64,000 nt of DNA, from positions 62,001 to 126,000 of the forward strand of contig CALXQU010000004.1 of the NCBI GenBank assembly GCA_944390725.1. The letters are read 5' to 3'. This document shows positions 52,599-61,507 of this stretch, one piece after another. The stretch comes from an uncultured Spirochaetaceae bacterium. GTDB taxonomy: Bacteria > Spirochaetota > Spirochaetia > Sphaerochaetales > Sphaerochaetaceae. Position numbers and translations under genes: made by a program. The notes under the pieces were generated by a model. The model was not told the origin of the DNA. It worked only from the letters and a program-made list of their open reading frames with translations, and ran no database searches. Numbering within the stretch: the first letter of the stretch is position 1; the number at the start of each line of letters is the position of its first letter.

Positions 52599-53962
52599 CA
52601 CCGCAGTTTCCTCAGCACCTTGCGGAACTCATGCTGGAAGAGGACCGCCGTGAACGTGACCGAGAGGAAGTCGGCTATCGGCTCGGCAAGGAAGACCGCC
52701 ATCGTCTGGCTGCCTGTGAGGATATGGGGCAGGATATACATCAGCGGTATGAGGAGGATGAACTTGCGGAGCACGGCGACGAAGGTCGAGCACCTGGCAT
52801 TGCCAAGGGCCGTGAACGTCATCTGGCAGGCCATCTGGATACCGAAGAGGCCCGTGATGGACATATACAGGCGCAGCGCGGGGACAGTGAAGGCAATCAA
52901 ATCTCCATCGGAAGTGAAGAGCGATGCGAATCCATGCGGCAGCAGCTCGACAGCGGACCAGATCGCGAACGCATAGACGAGGCTTGATGCAAGCAGGCAG
53001 AGATACGCCTTCCTCACCCTTTCCCGGTTCCCTGCTCCGTAGTTGTAGCTGATGATGGGCTGCGCGCCCTGCCCAAGGCCCTGCAGCGGCAGCATGGCGA
53101 ACTGCATGACGCTCGAGAGGATCGTCATCGCGCCGACAGCTATATCGCCGCCGTATCTCAGCAGCGACGAGTTGAAGCAGATGTTTATCACGCTCTCGCT
53201 CGACTGCATGACGAAGGTGGCGAAGCCGAGTGCCAGCGACGGCATGACGATATTCCTCTCCAGCTTCATCAGCGACGGCCTGATGCGGAGGAACGTCCTC
53301 CTGCCGAAGAGGAAGGATAGCACCCAGATGGCGGAGAGGCACTGGGAGATGATCGTGGCCAGGGCCGCTCCCCTGACGCCCATGCCCAGGGTGAAGATGA
53401 AGATGGGATCGAGGATGATGTTGGCGACGGCTCCGATGGCAACCGACAGCATGCCTGTCCTGGCGAAGCCCTGCGCGGTGATGAAGTAGTTCATGCCCAG
53501 CGTCACCTGCACGAATATGGTGCCGATGGCATATATATCCATATATTCGACGGCGTATCCGATCGTATTGCCGCTGGCGCCGAATGCCAGGAGGAGGTCC
53601 TCGTTCCATATCAGGAGCACGGCGGTAAGGACCAGCGATATCAGTATCTGCATCGTGAAACTCTGCGAGAGAATCCTCTCCGCCGTATCATGGTCCTTCC
53701 GCCCCATGAATATGGAAGCACGCGGAGCGCCTCCCGCCCCGACAAGGGCAGCGAATGCCGAGACGATGAGGATGATCGGCAGGCAGACGCCCACTCCGGT
53801 AAGGGCAAGCGCCCCTTCTCCTGGTATATGCCCTATGTAGATCCTGTCTACGATGTTGTAGAGCATGTTGATCAGCTGTGCCGTGACAGTCGGCAGGGCA
53901 AGCCTGAAGAGAAGCCTGCCGACAGGCTCCCTGCCTAGGAACTCCTTATCCCCGCCGCTCAT
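52598..53962 (-). CDS. MATE-family efflux transporter 1
   Basis: A 12-helix multidrug/toxic-compound antiporter of about 454 residues. It starts MSGGDKEFLGREPVGRLLFR and contains LINMLYNIVDRIYIGHIPGE, the repeat LPLQGLGQGAQPIISYNYGA GN, and GMNYFITAQGFARTGMLSVA. GGAGGAGG precedes the ATG at 53962; the codon at 53983 is less likely. Substrate not predictable. It overlaps the acetyltransferase downstream. Confidence 0.92.
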   Translation of the reverse strand: MSGGDKEFLGREPVGRLLFRLALPTVTAQLINMLYNIVDRIYIGHIPGEGALALTGVGVCLPIILIVSAFAALVGAGGAPRASIFMGRKDHDTAERILSQSFTMQILISLVLTAVLLIWNEDLLLAFGASGNTIGYAVEYMDIYAIGTIFVQVTLGMNYFITAQGFARTGMLSVAIGAVANIILDPIFIFTLGMGVRGAALATIISQCLSAIWVLSFLFGRRTFLRIRPSLMKLERNIVMPSLALGFATFVMQSSESVINICFNSSLLRYGGDIAVGAMTILSSVMQFAMLPLQGLGQGAQPIISYNYGAGNRERVRKAYLCLLASSLVYAFAIWSAVELLPHGFASLFTSDGDLIAFTVPALRLYMSITGLFGIQMACQMTFTALGNARCSTFVAVLRKFILLIPLMYILPHILTGSQTMAVFLAEPIADFLSVTFTAVLFQHEFRKVLRKLR

Positions 53963-53991
53963 GCATATCCTCCTCCCCTGCATGCCGGAAG

Positions 53992-55383
53992 CTATCTATC
54001 GCAGGCATCGAGGCGCTCCTCCAGCAGCTTCCCCAGCTCCTTGAGAAGGGCTGCGCTGTCATCGGAATAGGCATCCGTGACCGTGATATCCGCCTCAGGG
54101 CCGATTTCCGACTCCAGGCCATAGGAGAAGATCGCGGAGACGAGGCTGTGGCCCAGCTTCCTGCCGTACGCACGCGGCGAGGCGAAGGCGCCCGTCACGG
54201 AAAAGAGCGTACCGTCCGCATCCGCCTGCATGATATCCGCAGACAGCGCCACGATATCCGTCGCCTCGCGGGAAAGCCCCTCATAGGCATCCGAGGACAT
54301 GGCGATATTGTTCATCGCCCCCTCCAGCCTGGACTCGAGGCTGTCGAGATCGCCTGCATCTATATAGCCTGCCTCGCATTCCACCACGGCAGCGATCACC
54401 ACTACGCAATCCTCGTCATCCTCATCGCCGAATCCCGCCGGCATGGCATTGCCCTTGGAAACCATCGAATGCCTCAGCTTGTCGAGGTCGCTGAAGAACC
54501 TGCGCGGGGAAAGGGGCCGGATCTTCGACTTATGGAGCCTCACGCCGGTAATCACCGCGGTGTCGCCATCGGCAGCGGCATCCCTAAGGTTCCTGAACGC
54601 TGACATGGCAAGAAGCTCTGCGGGCCCTTCCTCCATACCCTCAGGAATCGCGATGAAGTCCACGCGCCGCATGCGTATCTCATGGTTGCCGTGGTCCAGG
54701 CCGCATGTGAAGGCGCCATCGATCATCATCAGCCCGGCATTGGCAAGGAACCCCTCGAGCTTATCCCTGAGCTCATCCTCATAGGCTGCGGTGATATCAT
54801 CAAGAAGCTCCTGCATATAGCCATGCATCTCCCTGGGATCGGAAGGTATCGGGTTATCCTCGCCCATGAACTCCTCGGGATTGAAGACGATGCCGTACTC
54901 TGCCTGCAGCCACTCCCTATCGTCAGGCAGGCGCAGCGGATTGAGCGCTGAATCGAAATCGATCCCATCGTCATCATCGCCATCGTACTCATCGAAATAG
55001 CAGTCAGCCGCATAGTCGCTCAGCGCCTGGAAGTCATGGATATCGCAGTCGACAGGCTCCAGCTCGATATCGTTCTGCCCGCCGTCGAGGATATCGCCAA
55101 GCGAATCAAGGGCATCGCCGAGGGCATCCATCACATCGTCCCTGTCCTTGGCGAGGAACCTGCCTGGCTTATAGATGAAGTCCATGGCAGTCATCACCGC
55201 GGAAGAGGCCCCGACTGCATCATCATCGACGAAATGGTAAGCTGGCGCATAGATGAGGCCCTTGGCGGCAAGATGCCTGCCATATGCCTTTATCTGCTTC
55301 TTCCTGATGGAGAGGATCTCATCATCCAGGCTAATATCATCGCCGAGCCTAGCGATATAATCGGAATGTACGGATATGACCAT
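53992..55383 (-). CDS. large acidic hypothetical protein
   Basis: A 463-residue very acidic cytoplasmic protein (MVISVHSDYIARLGDDISLD onward) with many Asp/Glu clusters (YFDEYDGDDDDGIDFDS). Scattered alpha/beta segments such as DTAVITGVRLHKSKIRPLSP and ECEAGYIDAGDLDSLESRLE are present, but no known domain is recognised. AAGGAGGG precedes the ATG at 55383 with good spacing, so the longer frame from 55440 is rejected. It is followed, after 29 bp, by the MATE gene on the same strand. Function unknown. Confidence 0.7.
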   Translation of the reverse strand: MVISVHSDYIARLGDDISLDDEILSIRKKQIKAYGRHLAAKGLIYAPAYHFVDDDAVGASSAVMTAMDFIYKPGRFLAKDRDDVMDALGDALDSLGDILDGGQNDIELEPVDCDIHDFQALSDYAADCYFDEYDGDDDDGIDFDSALNPLRLPDDREWLQAEYGIVFNPEEFMGEDNPIPSDPREMHGYMQELLDDITAAYEDELRDKLEGFLANAGLMMIDGAFTCGLDHGNHEIRMRRVDFIAIPEGMEEGPAELLAMSAFRNLRDAAADGDTAVITGVRLHKSKIRPLSPRRFFSDLDKLRHSMVSKGNAMPAGFGDEDDEDCVVVIAAVVECEAGYIDAGDLDSLESRLEGAMNNIAMSSDAYEGLSREATDIVALSADIMQADADGTLFSVTGAFASPRAYGRKLGHSLVSAIFSYGLESEIGPEADITVTDAYSDDSAALLKELGKLLEERLDACDR

Positions 55384-55549
55384 GCAGCCCTCCTTCCGCT
55401 TATTGTACAGCAAACGGGCATGCCGTTTATATATGCGCAATGTGGATTTTCGATGGCAGCCGAGGACTGCCTTATGGCAACGCCTGCCGAGAGTCCATCC
55501 GGAGCGATTCCCAGCAGCAGGATATCCACATCAGGGAGGATATACGCCC

Positions 55550-56431
55550 TCAGATGCGCAGGCTGTCCTTGAGGCTCTCGACCTCACCAAGCGAAAGGCC
55601 TGAGTATTCCGCGACCTTGTCAAGGGGTACCAACCCATCAGCCAGCATGCTCCTGGCAGCCTTGATGGCGGCATTCCTCTCGCCACGCTTCTCACCGCGT
55701 TTCTCCCCACGCCTCTCTCCGCGCTTCTCACCCTTGAGCTCCCATTCCTTCCTCGAGGCCTCCGTTATCTCCCTGACCACCTTCTCGAATTCGCTGTTCA
55801 TCCTTCTCCTCCCTTCCTTCGCTCCCTTGAGGCGCCTCGCCTCCTCCCTCAATACATCATAATGCATTTCCTCAGGGTCCGTACACGCGAAGTCATGCAT
55901 CAGGTGCCCCAGCTCCGTATCCTCCCCGGCATGCTCCGCATCCACATACACGATATGCGTCCCATCCCCGAACGGCTCCTCCAGCCCACCTATCATCCTC
56001 TCTATCCTGTAGAGCCCCCTGCCATGCCCCAGCACGTCATCCGGCGTGATGAAGACCACGTAGCTCTCGGGCAGGGCCTCATACCCCATCCCCTTACCCA
56101 ATGACGACGCGTCCATCATCGCGCTGTAGTAGCGGGCGCGCCTCGCCCCGGCTCCCTCCTTCCTCTTCTGGATCTCGATGTCATACACCCTCCCCTCATC
56201 ATCCTCGCACCAGACATCGAGCCTCACCGAGTGCCCCGTGGCGTTCTGCAGCCATCTCTGCGCCTCCGCCTCCACCACCGTAAGGTCCTTCCTGCCCAGG
56301 ATGATGCGGAGCATGAGCTCCAGGCACTCCCTGCTCCCCGAGAAGAACGGGCCGAAGAACTCATCGTCCATCAGGCTCAGCGAGCCTATGATCCTCTCAA
56401 GCTGGCTGTCCGTAAGCATGCCGCCTGCCAT
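55550..56431 (-). CDS. Rpn/PD-(D/E)XK nuclease-transposase family protein
   Basis: A 293-residue protein of the recombination-promoting-nuclease-like family. The N-terminal nuclease core reads MDDEFFGPFFSGSRECLELM then LRIILG, with catalytic residues in VRLDVWCEDDEGRVYDIEIQ KR (D-x12-ExxK-like). The tail has a GEKRGERRGEKRGEKRGER repeat of four-residue units, encoded by near-identical 12-bp repeats, followed by AARSMLADGLVPLDKVAEYS GLS, the usual C-terminal module. ATG at 56431 has AAGGAGG five bases upstream; the frame to 56551 is unlikely coding. Such genes often move or expand in host-associated bacteria. Confidence 0.8.
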   Translation of the reverse strand: MAGGMLTDSQLERIIGSLSLMDDEFFGPFFSGSRECLELMLRIILGRKDLTVVEAEAQRWLQNATGHSVRLDVWCEDDEGRVYDIEIQKRKEGAGARRARYYSAMMDASSLGKGMGYEALPESYVVFITPDDVLGHGRGLYRIERMIGGLEEPFGDGTHIVYVDAEHAGEDTELGHLMHDFACTDPEEMHYDVLREEARRLKGAKEGRRRMNSEFEKVVREITEASRKEWELKGEKRGERRGEKRGEKRGERNAAIKAARSMLADGLVPLDKVAEYSGLSLGEVESLKDSLRI

Positions 56432-56685
56432 CATTGCCTCCTTCAGGACCGCATCCTCAGATGCTCCTTCTATATATACGCGCCGAAGCGCCAATCCTGA
56501 CAGCCGGATTGCGGCATAACCTGATCCCGGAAGGCAATACAAGGCCTCCATACATTGCGTATTTCCTTATCGATATTTTTGTATCTTATTATAATAAAAT
56601 ATCTTACAAATATGGAACATCGTTCCGTTTATGCTATTTCCTTTTTCTCGCCTTTCAGGTAAAAGGGACTTATCAGGAGGAAGTC

Positions 56686-57906
56686 ATGGTCCACGTCATA
56701 GCAGAAGCCGAAAGATGCCTGCAGTGCAGGAAGCCCATGTGCATGGAGGGATGCCCCATCAGCACGGAAATCCCTAGGATGATAAGATGCTTCAGGGAAG
56801 GAAAGGTCAAGGAAGCAGGCAGCTTCCTCTTCGAGAACAACCCCCTTTCCCTCGTCTGCTCGCTCGTCTGCGACCACAACAGGCAGTGCGAGGGCCATTG
56901 CGTGCTGGGAAGGAAGGGGCAGCCTGTGCATATCTCCTCCATCGAGAACTACATCTCGGAGGCCTGCCTCGACAACATGGAGATAGAGTGCGCTCCCAGC
57001 AATGGGAAGATGATCGCCGTAATCGGCGGCGGCCCTGCCGGGATAACGATCGCCATAGAGATGAGGAGGATGGGATACGATGTCACCATCTTCGACGCGA
57101 AGGACAGGATCGGCGGCATCCTCAGATACGGGATCCCGGAGTTCAGGCTGCCGAAGTCGATCATCGACCGCTATGCAAGGAAGCTGAGGAGCATCGGCAT
57201 CAGCATCAGGCCCAATACGACCATCGGCGGCGCGCTTGAGATCAGGGACCTGGTCAGGGATGGTTACAAGGCCATCTTCATCGGTACCGGCGTATGGAGG
57301 CCGAAGAAGCTCTCGGTTCCCGGGGAGAGCCTCGGCAACGTGCATTTCGCCATCGACTTCCTTGCCAACCCCGCCTCCTACGAGCTGGGCGAGGATATCG
57401 CGATAATCGGCGCGGGGAATACGGCGATGGATGTCGCCAGGACCATACTCAGGAACGGCAAGCATAACGTCACGCTCTACGCCAGGAGCCTGAAGAGCGA
57501 TGCGAATGAGGATGAGATCGAATACGCAAAGCTCGATGGAGCAAAAATAGAATTCGGCATGAAGCCTGTCAGGATCGAGAAGGCAGGGCCTGTCTTCGTG
57601 AGGAATATCTTCGATGAGGACGGCAAGGCAATCGGCTCCGAGGACGAGGAGATCCACATCAAGGCAGACCAGACATTCATCGCCATCTCCCAGGGGCCGA
57701 AATCGAAGCTCGTCAATACGACGGAGGGGCTGAAGGCATCCGCCAGCGGCCTGCTCCTCACCAATGACAAAGGGGAGACGACCTGCGAGGGCATCTTCGC
57801 CGCAGGCGATGTCGTGCTCGGTGCCAAGACGGTCGTGCAGGCAGTAAGGTATGCGAAGGAAGTCGCCAGGAACATGGATGAGTACGTAAGGAGCCTGGAA
57901 GGCTGA
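56686..57906 (+). CDS. GltD-like NAD(P)-dependent flavoprotein oxidoreductase
   Basis: A 406-residue FAD oxidoreductase related to the glutamate synthase small subunit and NfnB/SudA. An N-terminal Fe-S region CLQCRKPMCMEGCPISTEIP, with CSLVCDHNRQCEGHCVLG, supports clusters. FAD binding is by IAVIGGGPAGITIAIEMRRM and NAD(P) binding by IAIIGAGNTAMDVARTIL; the C-terminal GIFAAGDVVLGAKTVVQAV closes the FAD site. No large subunit (gltB or NfnA) is adjacent, so the partner is unknown. AGGAGG precedes the ATG at 56686. An AT-rich upstream region contains TATAAT (56589-56594). Confidence 0.85.
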   Translation: MVHVIAEAERCLQCRKPMCMEGCPISTEIPRMIRCFREGKVKEAGSFLFENNPLSLVCSLVCDHNRQCEGHCVLGRKGQPVHISSIENYISEACLDNMEIECAPSNGKMIAVIGGGPAGITIAIEMRRMGYDVTIFDAKDRIGGILRYGIPEFRLPKSIIDRYARKLRSIGISIRPNTTIGGALEIRDLVRDGYKAIFIGTGVWRPKKLSVPGESLGNVHFAIDFLANPASYELGEDIAIIGAGNTAMDVARTILRNGKHNVTLYARSLKSDANEDEIEYAKLDGAKIEFGMKPVRIEKAGPVFVRNIFDEDGKAIGSEDEEIHIKADQTFIAISQGPKSKLVNTTEGLKASASGLLLTNDKGETTCEGIFAAGDVVLGAKTVVQAVRYAKEVARNMDEYVRSLEG

Positions 57907-57973
57907 GAGCTGCCGGGAAAAAACGTATCATCACCCCCTTATTCCCAGCTTTGCATCGGGATACAATGCCAGC

Positions 57974-58885
57974 ATGAAGGAAGATGGCAGGGAGGCCTGG
58001 ACCGCAGAGATGCTCGCATGCGACCTGGAGCGGACCATAGGCAGGATACCGCCAGGCAAGCTGTCCTGCTACCTTTCCTCCCTCCTTGCCGCCTGCAGGG
58101 AACAGGGCCGCATAGATCCCAGGGTATTCAGCAGATGCGAGGAGGAGAATGCCGATGCGCTCGAGGCAATCGCCTACATCGCATCTTCCCACGAGGAGAT
58201 GGGCAGGCGCGTCATGAGCGCCAGGCTCTTCGGCGACTCGAAGCACTTCGAGCGGAAGACGGAGCGGAACGTGCTGAGGATACTCCGGGGACTGCATGGG
58301 GATATCGATGGCGATGAGATGCTCAGGATCTACGGGATATGCGGCTATCCGGAGGTCTTCGAGTTCACGGGACCTGTCTCCGCCATCATGGAAGACGGCT
58401 CCCTGCTGGATTTCTCCCATATGAAGCATGGCGCGTACATCAATTCGGAGACAATCGCCGAGACCGTATCCATCAGCGCTGCCGCCAGGCACATCACCTC
58501 GATCGAGAACAAGTCGAACTACATAGAATATGCGCGCCATATGGGCAGCGACGAGATCGCCATATTCACCGGAGGCTCCTTCTCCAGGGCCAGGAGCCGC
58601 TTCCTCTCGCTCTTCCCGTACATACCGTGGCGCCACTGGGGAGACATAGACATCGGCGGCATGCGCATCTTCCTACAGCTGAGGAGGATACGGCCCGGTG
58701 CCAGGCCGTACATGATGGATGCGATGACTCTCCTTGGCAACGCAGGGCGCGGGAGGGCGCTCGACGGCCGCTACCGGGAGGAGCTGGCCATGCTGCTTGA
58801 GGATGAGGCATATTCCATCTTCCATGAGACGATACTGATGATGCTGGACCTGGGCATCAGGCTCGAGCAGGAAGCCCTCCTCTAG
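57974..58885 (+). CDS. stand-alone JetD-like (DUF3322-DUF2220) TOPRIM protein
   Basis: A 303-residue protein matching the Wadjet nuclease subunit JetD. The N-terminal DUF3322-type FGDSKHFERKTERNVLRIL is followed by a DUF2220 TOPRIM: glutamate in ITSIENKSNYIEY (E178), GG in FTGGSFSRARSRF, and metal aspartates in RHWGDIDIGGMRIFLQLRR (D224, D226). JetD cleaves plasmid DNA with the condensin-like JetABC; none of these are nearby, and the protein is shorter than typical JetD (about 400). There is no Shine-Dalgarno; TTATTC-17-TACAAT ends six bases before the ATG. It may be a solitary topoisomerase-like or defence relic; its function is not known. Confidence 0.72.
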   Translation: MKEDGREAWTAEMLACDLERTIGRIPPGKLSCYLSSLLAACREQGRIDPRVFSRCEEENADALEAIAYIASSHEEMGRRVMSARLFGDSKHFERKTERNVLRILRGLHGDIDGDEMLRIYGICGYPEVFEFTGPVSAIMEDGSLLDFSHMKHGAYINSETIAETVSISAAARHITSIENKSNYIEYARHMGSDEIAIFTGGSFSRARSRFLSLFPYIPWRHWGDIDIGGMRIFLQLRRIRPGARPYMMDAMTLLGNAGRGRALDGRYREELAMLLEDEAYSIFHETILMMLDLGIRLEQEALL

Positions 58886-58927
58886 CGTCATTTGACCTTT
58901 TCACCCCATGGTGCAATCATTCGTGCC

Positions 58928-60268
58928 ATGAACCAGGATCTCACGAACGGGAATATACGCAGCCTCCTCTGGCGCTTCACGCTCCCGCTGCTGGGCTCGA
59001 TGCTCTTCCAGCAGCTCTACAATATCGCGGACAGCCTCGTCGCCGGCAAGTTCATCAGCTCCGATGCGCTGGCTGCCGTAGGCAACTCCTACGAGATCAC
59101 GCTCATCTTCATAGCATTCGCCTTCGGCTCGAACATGGGGTCATCTGTAGTGGTATCGCAGTACTTCGGCGCAGGCAGGAAGAGGGAGATGAAGACAGCG
59201 GTCAATACGACATTCATCGCCACGCTGGCCCTTTCCATCGTCCTTACGCTGCTCGGGCTGCTTTTCACGGACCCGCTCCTGGAAGCCATCAACACGCCGC
59301 CTGAGCTGCTGGCGATGAGCGCGAGCTATCTGGATATCTATATACTCGGGCTCGTGTTCCTCTTCTTCTACAACATCGCCACCGGCATATTCACCGCCAT
59401 GGGCGACAGCCGCACGCCTTTCATCTTCCTTGCCATCTCCTCCACGGCGAATATCGGCATGGACATCCTCTTCGTAACCGCATTCGGCATGGGAGTCGAG
59501 GGAGTCGCATGGGCCACGTTCTTCTGCCAGGGCGTGAGCAGCGTGCTTGCGATGGCAGCCCTGGTGCTGAGGCTGCGCAGCATCGGGGAGGCAGGGGAAA
59601 AGGCACCGCTCTTCTCCTTCCACATCCTCAGGCGCATCATCGCGATAGCGGTGCCATCGATCCTGCAGCAGTCCTTCGTCTCCGTAGGCAACATACTCAT
59701 CCAGAGCGTCGTCAACAGCTTCGGTCCGATGGTGATGGCAGGTTATGCGGCATCGATCAAGCTCAACAACATGGTCATCACATCCCTGACGACGCTCGGC
59801 AACGGCATCTCGAGCTTCAGCGCGCAGAACTTCGGCGCAGGCAAGCTCGACAGGGTGCGCGGAGGAAGGAAGGAGGGCCTGCTGATTGCCTCGGCATTCT
59901 CCGTCTTCTGCACGCTCATCTTCGTCTTCGGCGGCAGCCGCCTGCTCCTGCTGTTCATGAATTCCGATGCATCCGCCGCCCTCGCGGAAGGCATGAGGCT
60001 CCTCCGCATAGTAGCGCCATTCTATATCGTCATAACCTTCAAGATCATCACCGACGGGGTGCTGCGCGGCACAGGCGATATGATGCCGTTCATGGTAGCG
60101 ACATTCTCCGACCTCATCCTGCGCGTGGGACTGGCATTCATCCTCTCATCGTTCCTCGGCGCCGTGGGCATCTGGCTGAGCTGGCCCCTTGGCTGGATTG
60201 CCGGCACAGCCATATCGACAGCATTCTACAGGAGCAACCACTGGGCGAAGCGCAGGGCCATCAGCTGA
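58928..60268 (+). CDS. MATE-family efflux transporter 2
   Basis: A 446-residue MATE antiporter (MNQDLTNGNIRSLLWRFTLP), with LLGSMLFQQLYNIADSLVAG and GNGISSFSAQNFGAGKLDRV as the paired family repeats. Its sequence is only distantly like MATE 1. No Shine-Dalgarno precedes ATG 58928; TTGACC-17-AATCAT (an extended TGC box) ends seven bases before it, suggesting a leaderless mRNA. Its end overlaps the convergent HAD gene by eight bases. Confidence 0.9.
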   Translation: MNQDLTNGNIRSLLWRFTLPLLGSMLFQQLYNIADSLVAGKFISSDALAAVGNSYEITLIFIAFAFGSNMGSSVVVSQYFGAGRKREMKTAVNTTFIATLALSIVLTLLGLLFTDPLLEAINTPPELLAMSASYLDIYILGLVFLFFYNIATGIFTAMGDSRTPFIFLAISSTANIGMDILFVTAFGMGVEGVAWATFFCQGVSSVLAMAALVLRLRSIGEAGEKAPLFSFHILRRIIAIAVPSILQQSFVSVGNILIQSVVNSFGPMVMAGYAASIKLNNMVITSLTTLGNGISSFSAQNFGAGKLDRVRGGRKEGLLIASAFSVFCTLIFVFGGSRLLLLFMNSDASAALAEGMRLLRIVAPFYIVITFKIITDGVLRGTGDMMPFMVATFSDLILRVGLAFILSSFLGAVGIWLSWPLGWIAGTAISTAFYRSNHWAKRRAIS

Positions 60269-60896
60269 GGAAGCTTCCCAGCGCGATATCGGCAGCGGCC
60301 ATCATCGCCTCCCAGTCCGCTGCGGAAGCGCTGTCATAGACCGCTGCGGTACGGAAGCCAGCCTTCCCTGCCGTGCGGATCCCCCTGAGGATATCCTCGT
60401 ATACAAGGCACTCATCCGGCCTGAGCCCGAAGCGCTCCGATACGGCAAGGTAGACATCAGGATGGGACTTATCGCGTCCGCAGCCCTCCGTCGTGGATAT
60501 GAAAGAGAAGCAGTTGAGGATGCCATTGCGCCGCAGGCAGCCCTCGGCGAGGTCCAGGGAAAGATCGGTCGCTGCCGCGATGATGGCACCATCGCCATGC
60601 AGCTTCCCCACATAATCCCCTGCCCCCTCCTTCAGCGGGATGCTATCCATATAGGCAGCGCGTGCCATGCCGTTCCATATCGCCAGCAGCTCCTCTGGGC
60701 TCTCTTCGAGGGAGAAGAGCTCCTTCGTATACTCCGCAGCCTCCCTGAAGCCCTTCGAATTGAGCGCATCGACATAGCCATCCGGCATTGCGATGCCGCG
60801 TTCCCGCAGGAATTCCCTGTCGATATCCTCCCAGAGCGAGGAGGAATCGAAGAGGGTACCGTCAAGGTCGAAGATGGCGCACCTCAGGCCAGCCAT
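60261..60896 (-). CDS. HAD-superfamily phosphatase
   Basis: A 211-residue beta-phosphoglucomutase-like HAD hydrolase. Motif I is CAIFDLDGTLFDSSSLW, the cap follows, then motif II AAATDLS, the lysine in GRDKSHPDVYL and motif IV CLVYEDILRGIRTAGKAGF. It is the last gene of the thiamin salvage operon, overlapping thiE by 13 bases. A thiamin-phosphate or HMP-phosphate phosphatase role is an inference from position alone; a general sugar-phosphate phosphatase is equally possible. Confidence 0.87.
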   Translation of the reverse strand: MAGLRCAIFDLDGTLFDSSSLWEDIDREFLRERGIAMPDGYVDALNSKGFREAAEYTKELFSLEESPEELLAIWNGMARAAYMDSIPLKEGAGDYVGKLHGDGAIIAAATDLSLDLAEGCLRRNGILNCFSFISTTEGCGRDKSHPDVYLAVSERFGLRPDECLVYEDILRGIRTAGKAGFRTAAVYDSASAADWEAMMAAADIALGSFLS

Positions 60897-61507
60897 AGGC
60901 TCCTCAGCTTCCTGGCGGCCTCCGCCGGATCCGGGGCTGCGACGACCGCGGAAACGACAGCGATCCCATCAACGCCCAGCCCCTTGTAGCTGGGTATCGT
61001 CCCCATGTTGATGCCGCCGATGATTACAATCGGTATGCGTACTGCCCTGCGTATCTCCTTCAGGGTCCCGATAGTGACATTCTCTGCATCGGCCTTGGTC
61101 GCTGTCGGGTTCATCGCCCCTACGCCGAGATAGTCCGCGCCATCGGCCTCGGCCCTGATAGCCTCTTCCACAGTCGAGGCAGAGACGCCGATAATGGTCC
61201 CTTCCGGCATCATCCGGCGCAGGACGGAAGCCGGGAGGTCCTCCTGCCCCACATGCACGCCCTCGGCGCCGATTGCCAGGGCTATGTCTGCCCTGTCGTT
61301 GATTATCAGGGGAATGCCATGGGCCATCGTGATGCGATGGACGCTGGCAGCCGTATCATAGAAGCTGCGGCTGCTGACATCCTTCTCCCGCAGCTGGATG
61401 ATGCCGGCGCCTCCCTCGATTGCCTTCTCCACGCTCTCCTCGATGGTAGGAGAGGACATCAGGTGCCTGTCCGTGCAGACATAGAGCGTATAATCAGGCT
61501 TCTGCAT
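60884..61507 (-). CDS. thiE: thiamin-phosphate synthase
   Basis: ThiE joins hydroxymethylpyrimidine diphosphate and hydroxyethylthiazole phosphate into thiamin monophosphate. The 207-residue TIM barrel has MQKPDYTLYVCTDRH, GAGIIQLREKDVSSRSFYDT, PLIINDRADIALAIGAEGVH VGQED and PIVIIGGIN. ATG at 61507 overlaps the end of thiM, matching the conserved start; longer frames are unlikely. Coupled to the HAD gene downstream. Confidence 0.94.
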   Translation of the reverse strand: MQKPDYTLYVCTDRHLMSSPTIEESVEKAIEGGAGIIQLREKDVSSRSFYDTAASVHRITMAHGIPLIINDRADIALAIGAEGVHVGQEDLPASVLRRMMPEGTIIGVSASTVEEAIRAEADGADYLGVGAMNPTATKADAENVTIGTLKEIRRAVRIPIVIIGGINMGTIPSYKGLGVDGIAVVSAVVAAPDPAEAARKLRSLWLA

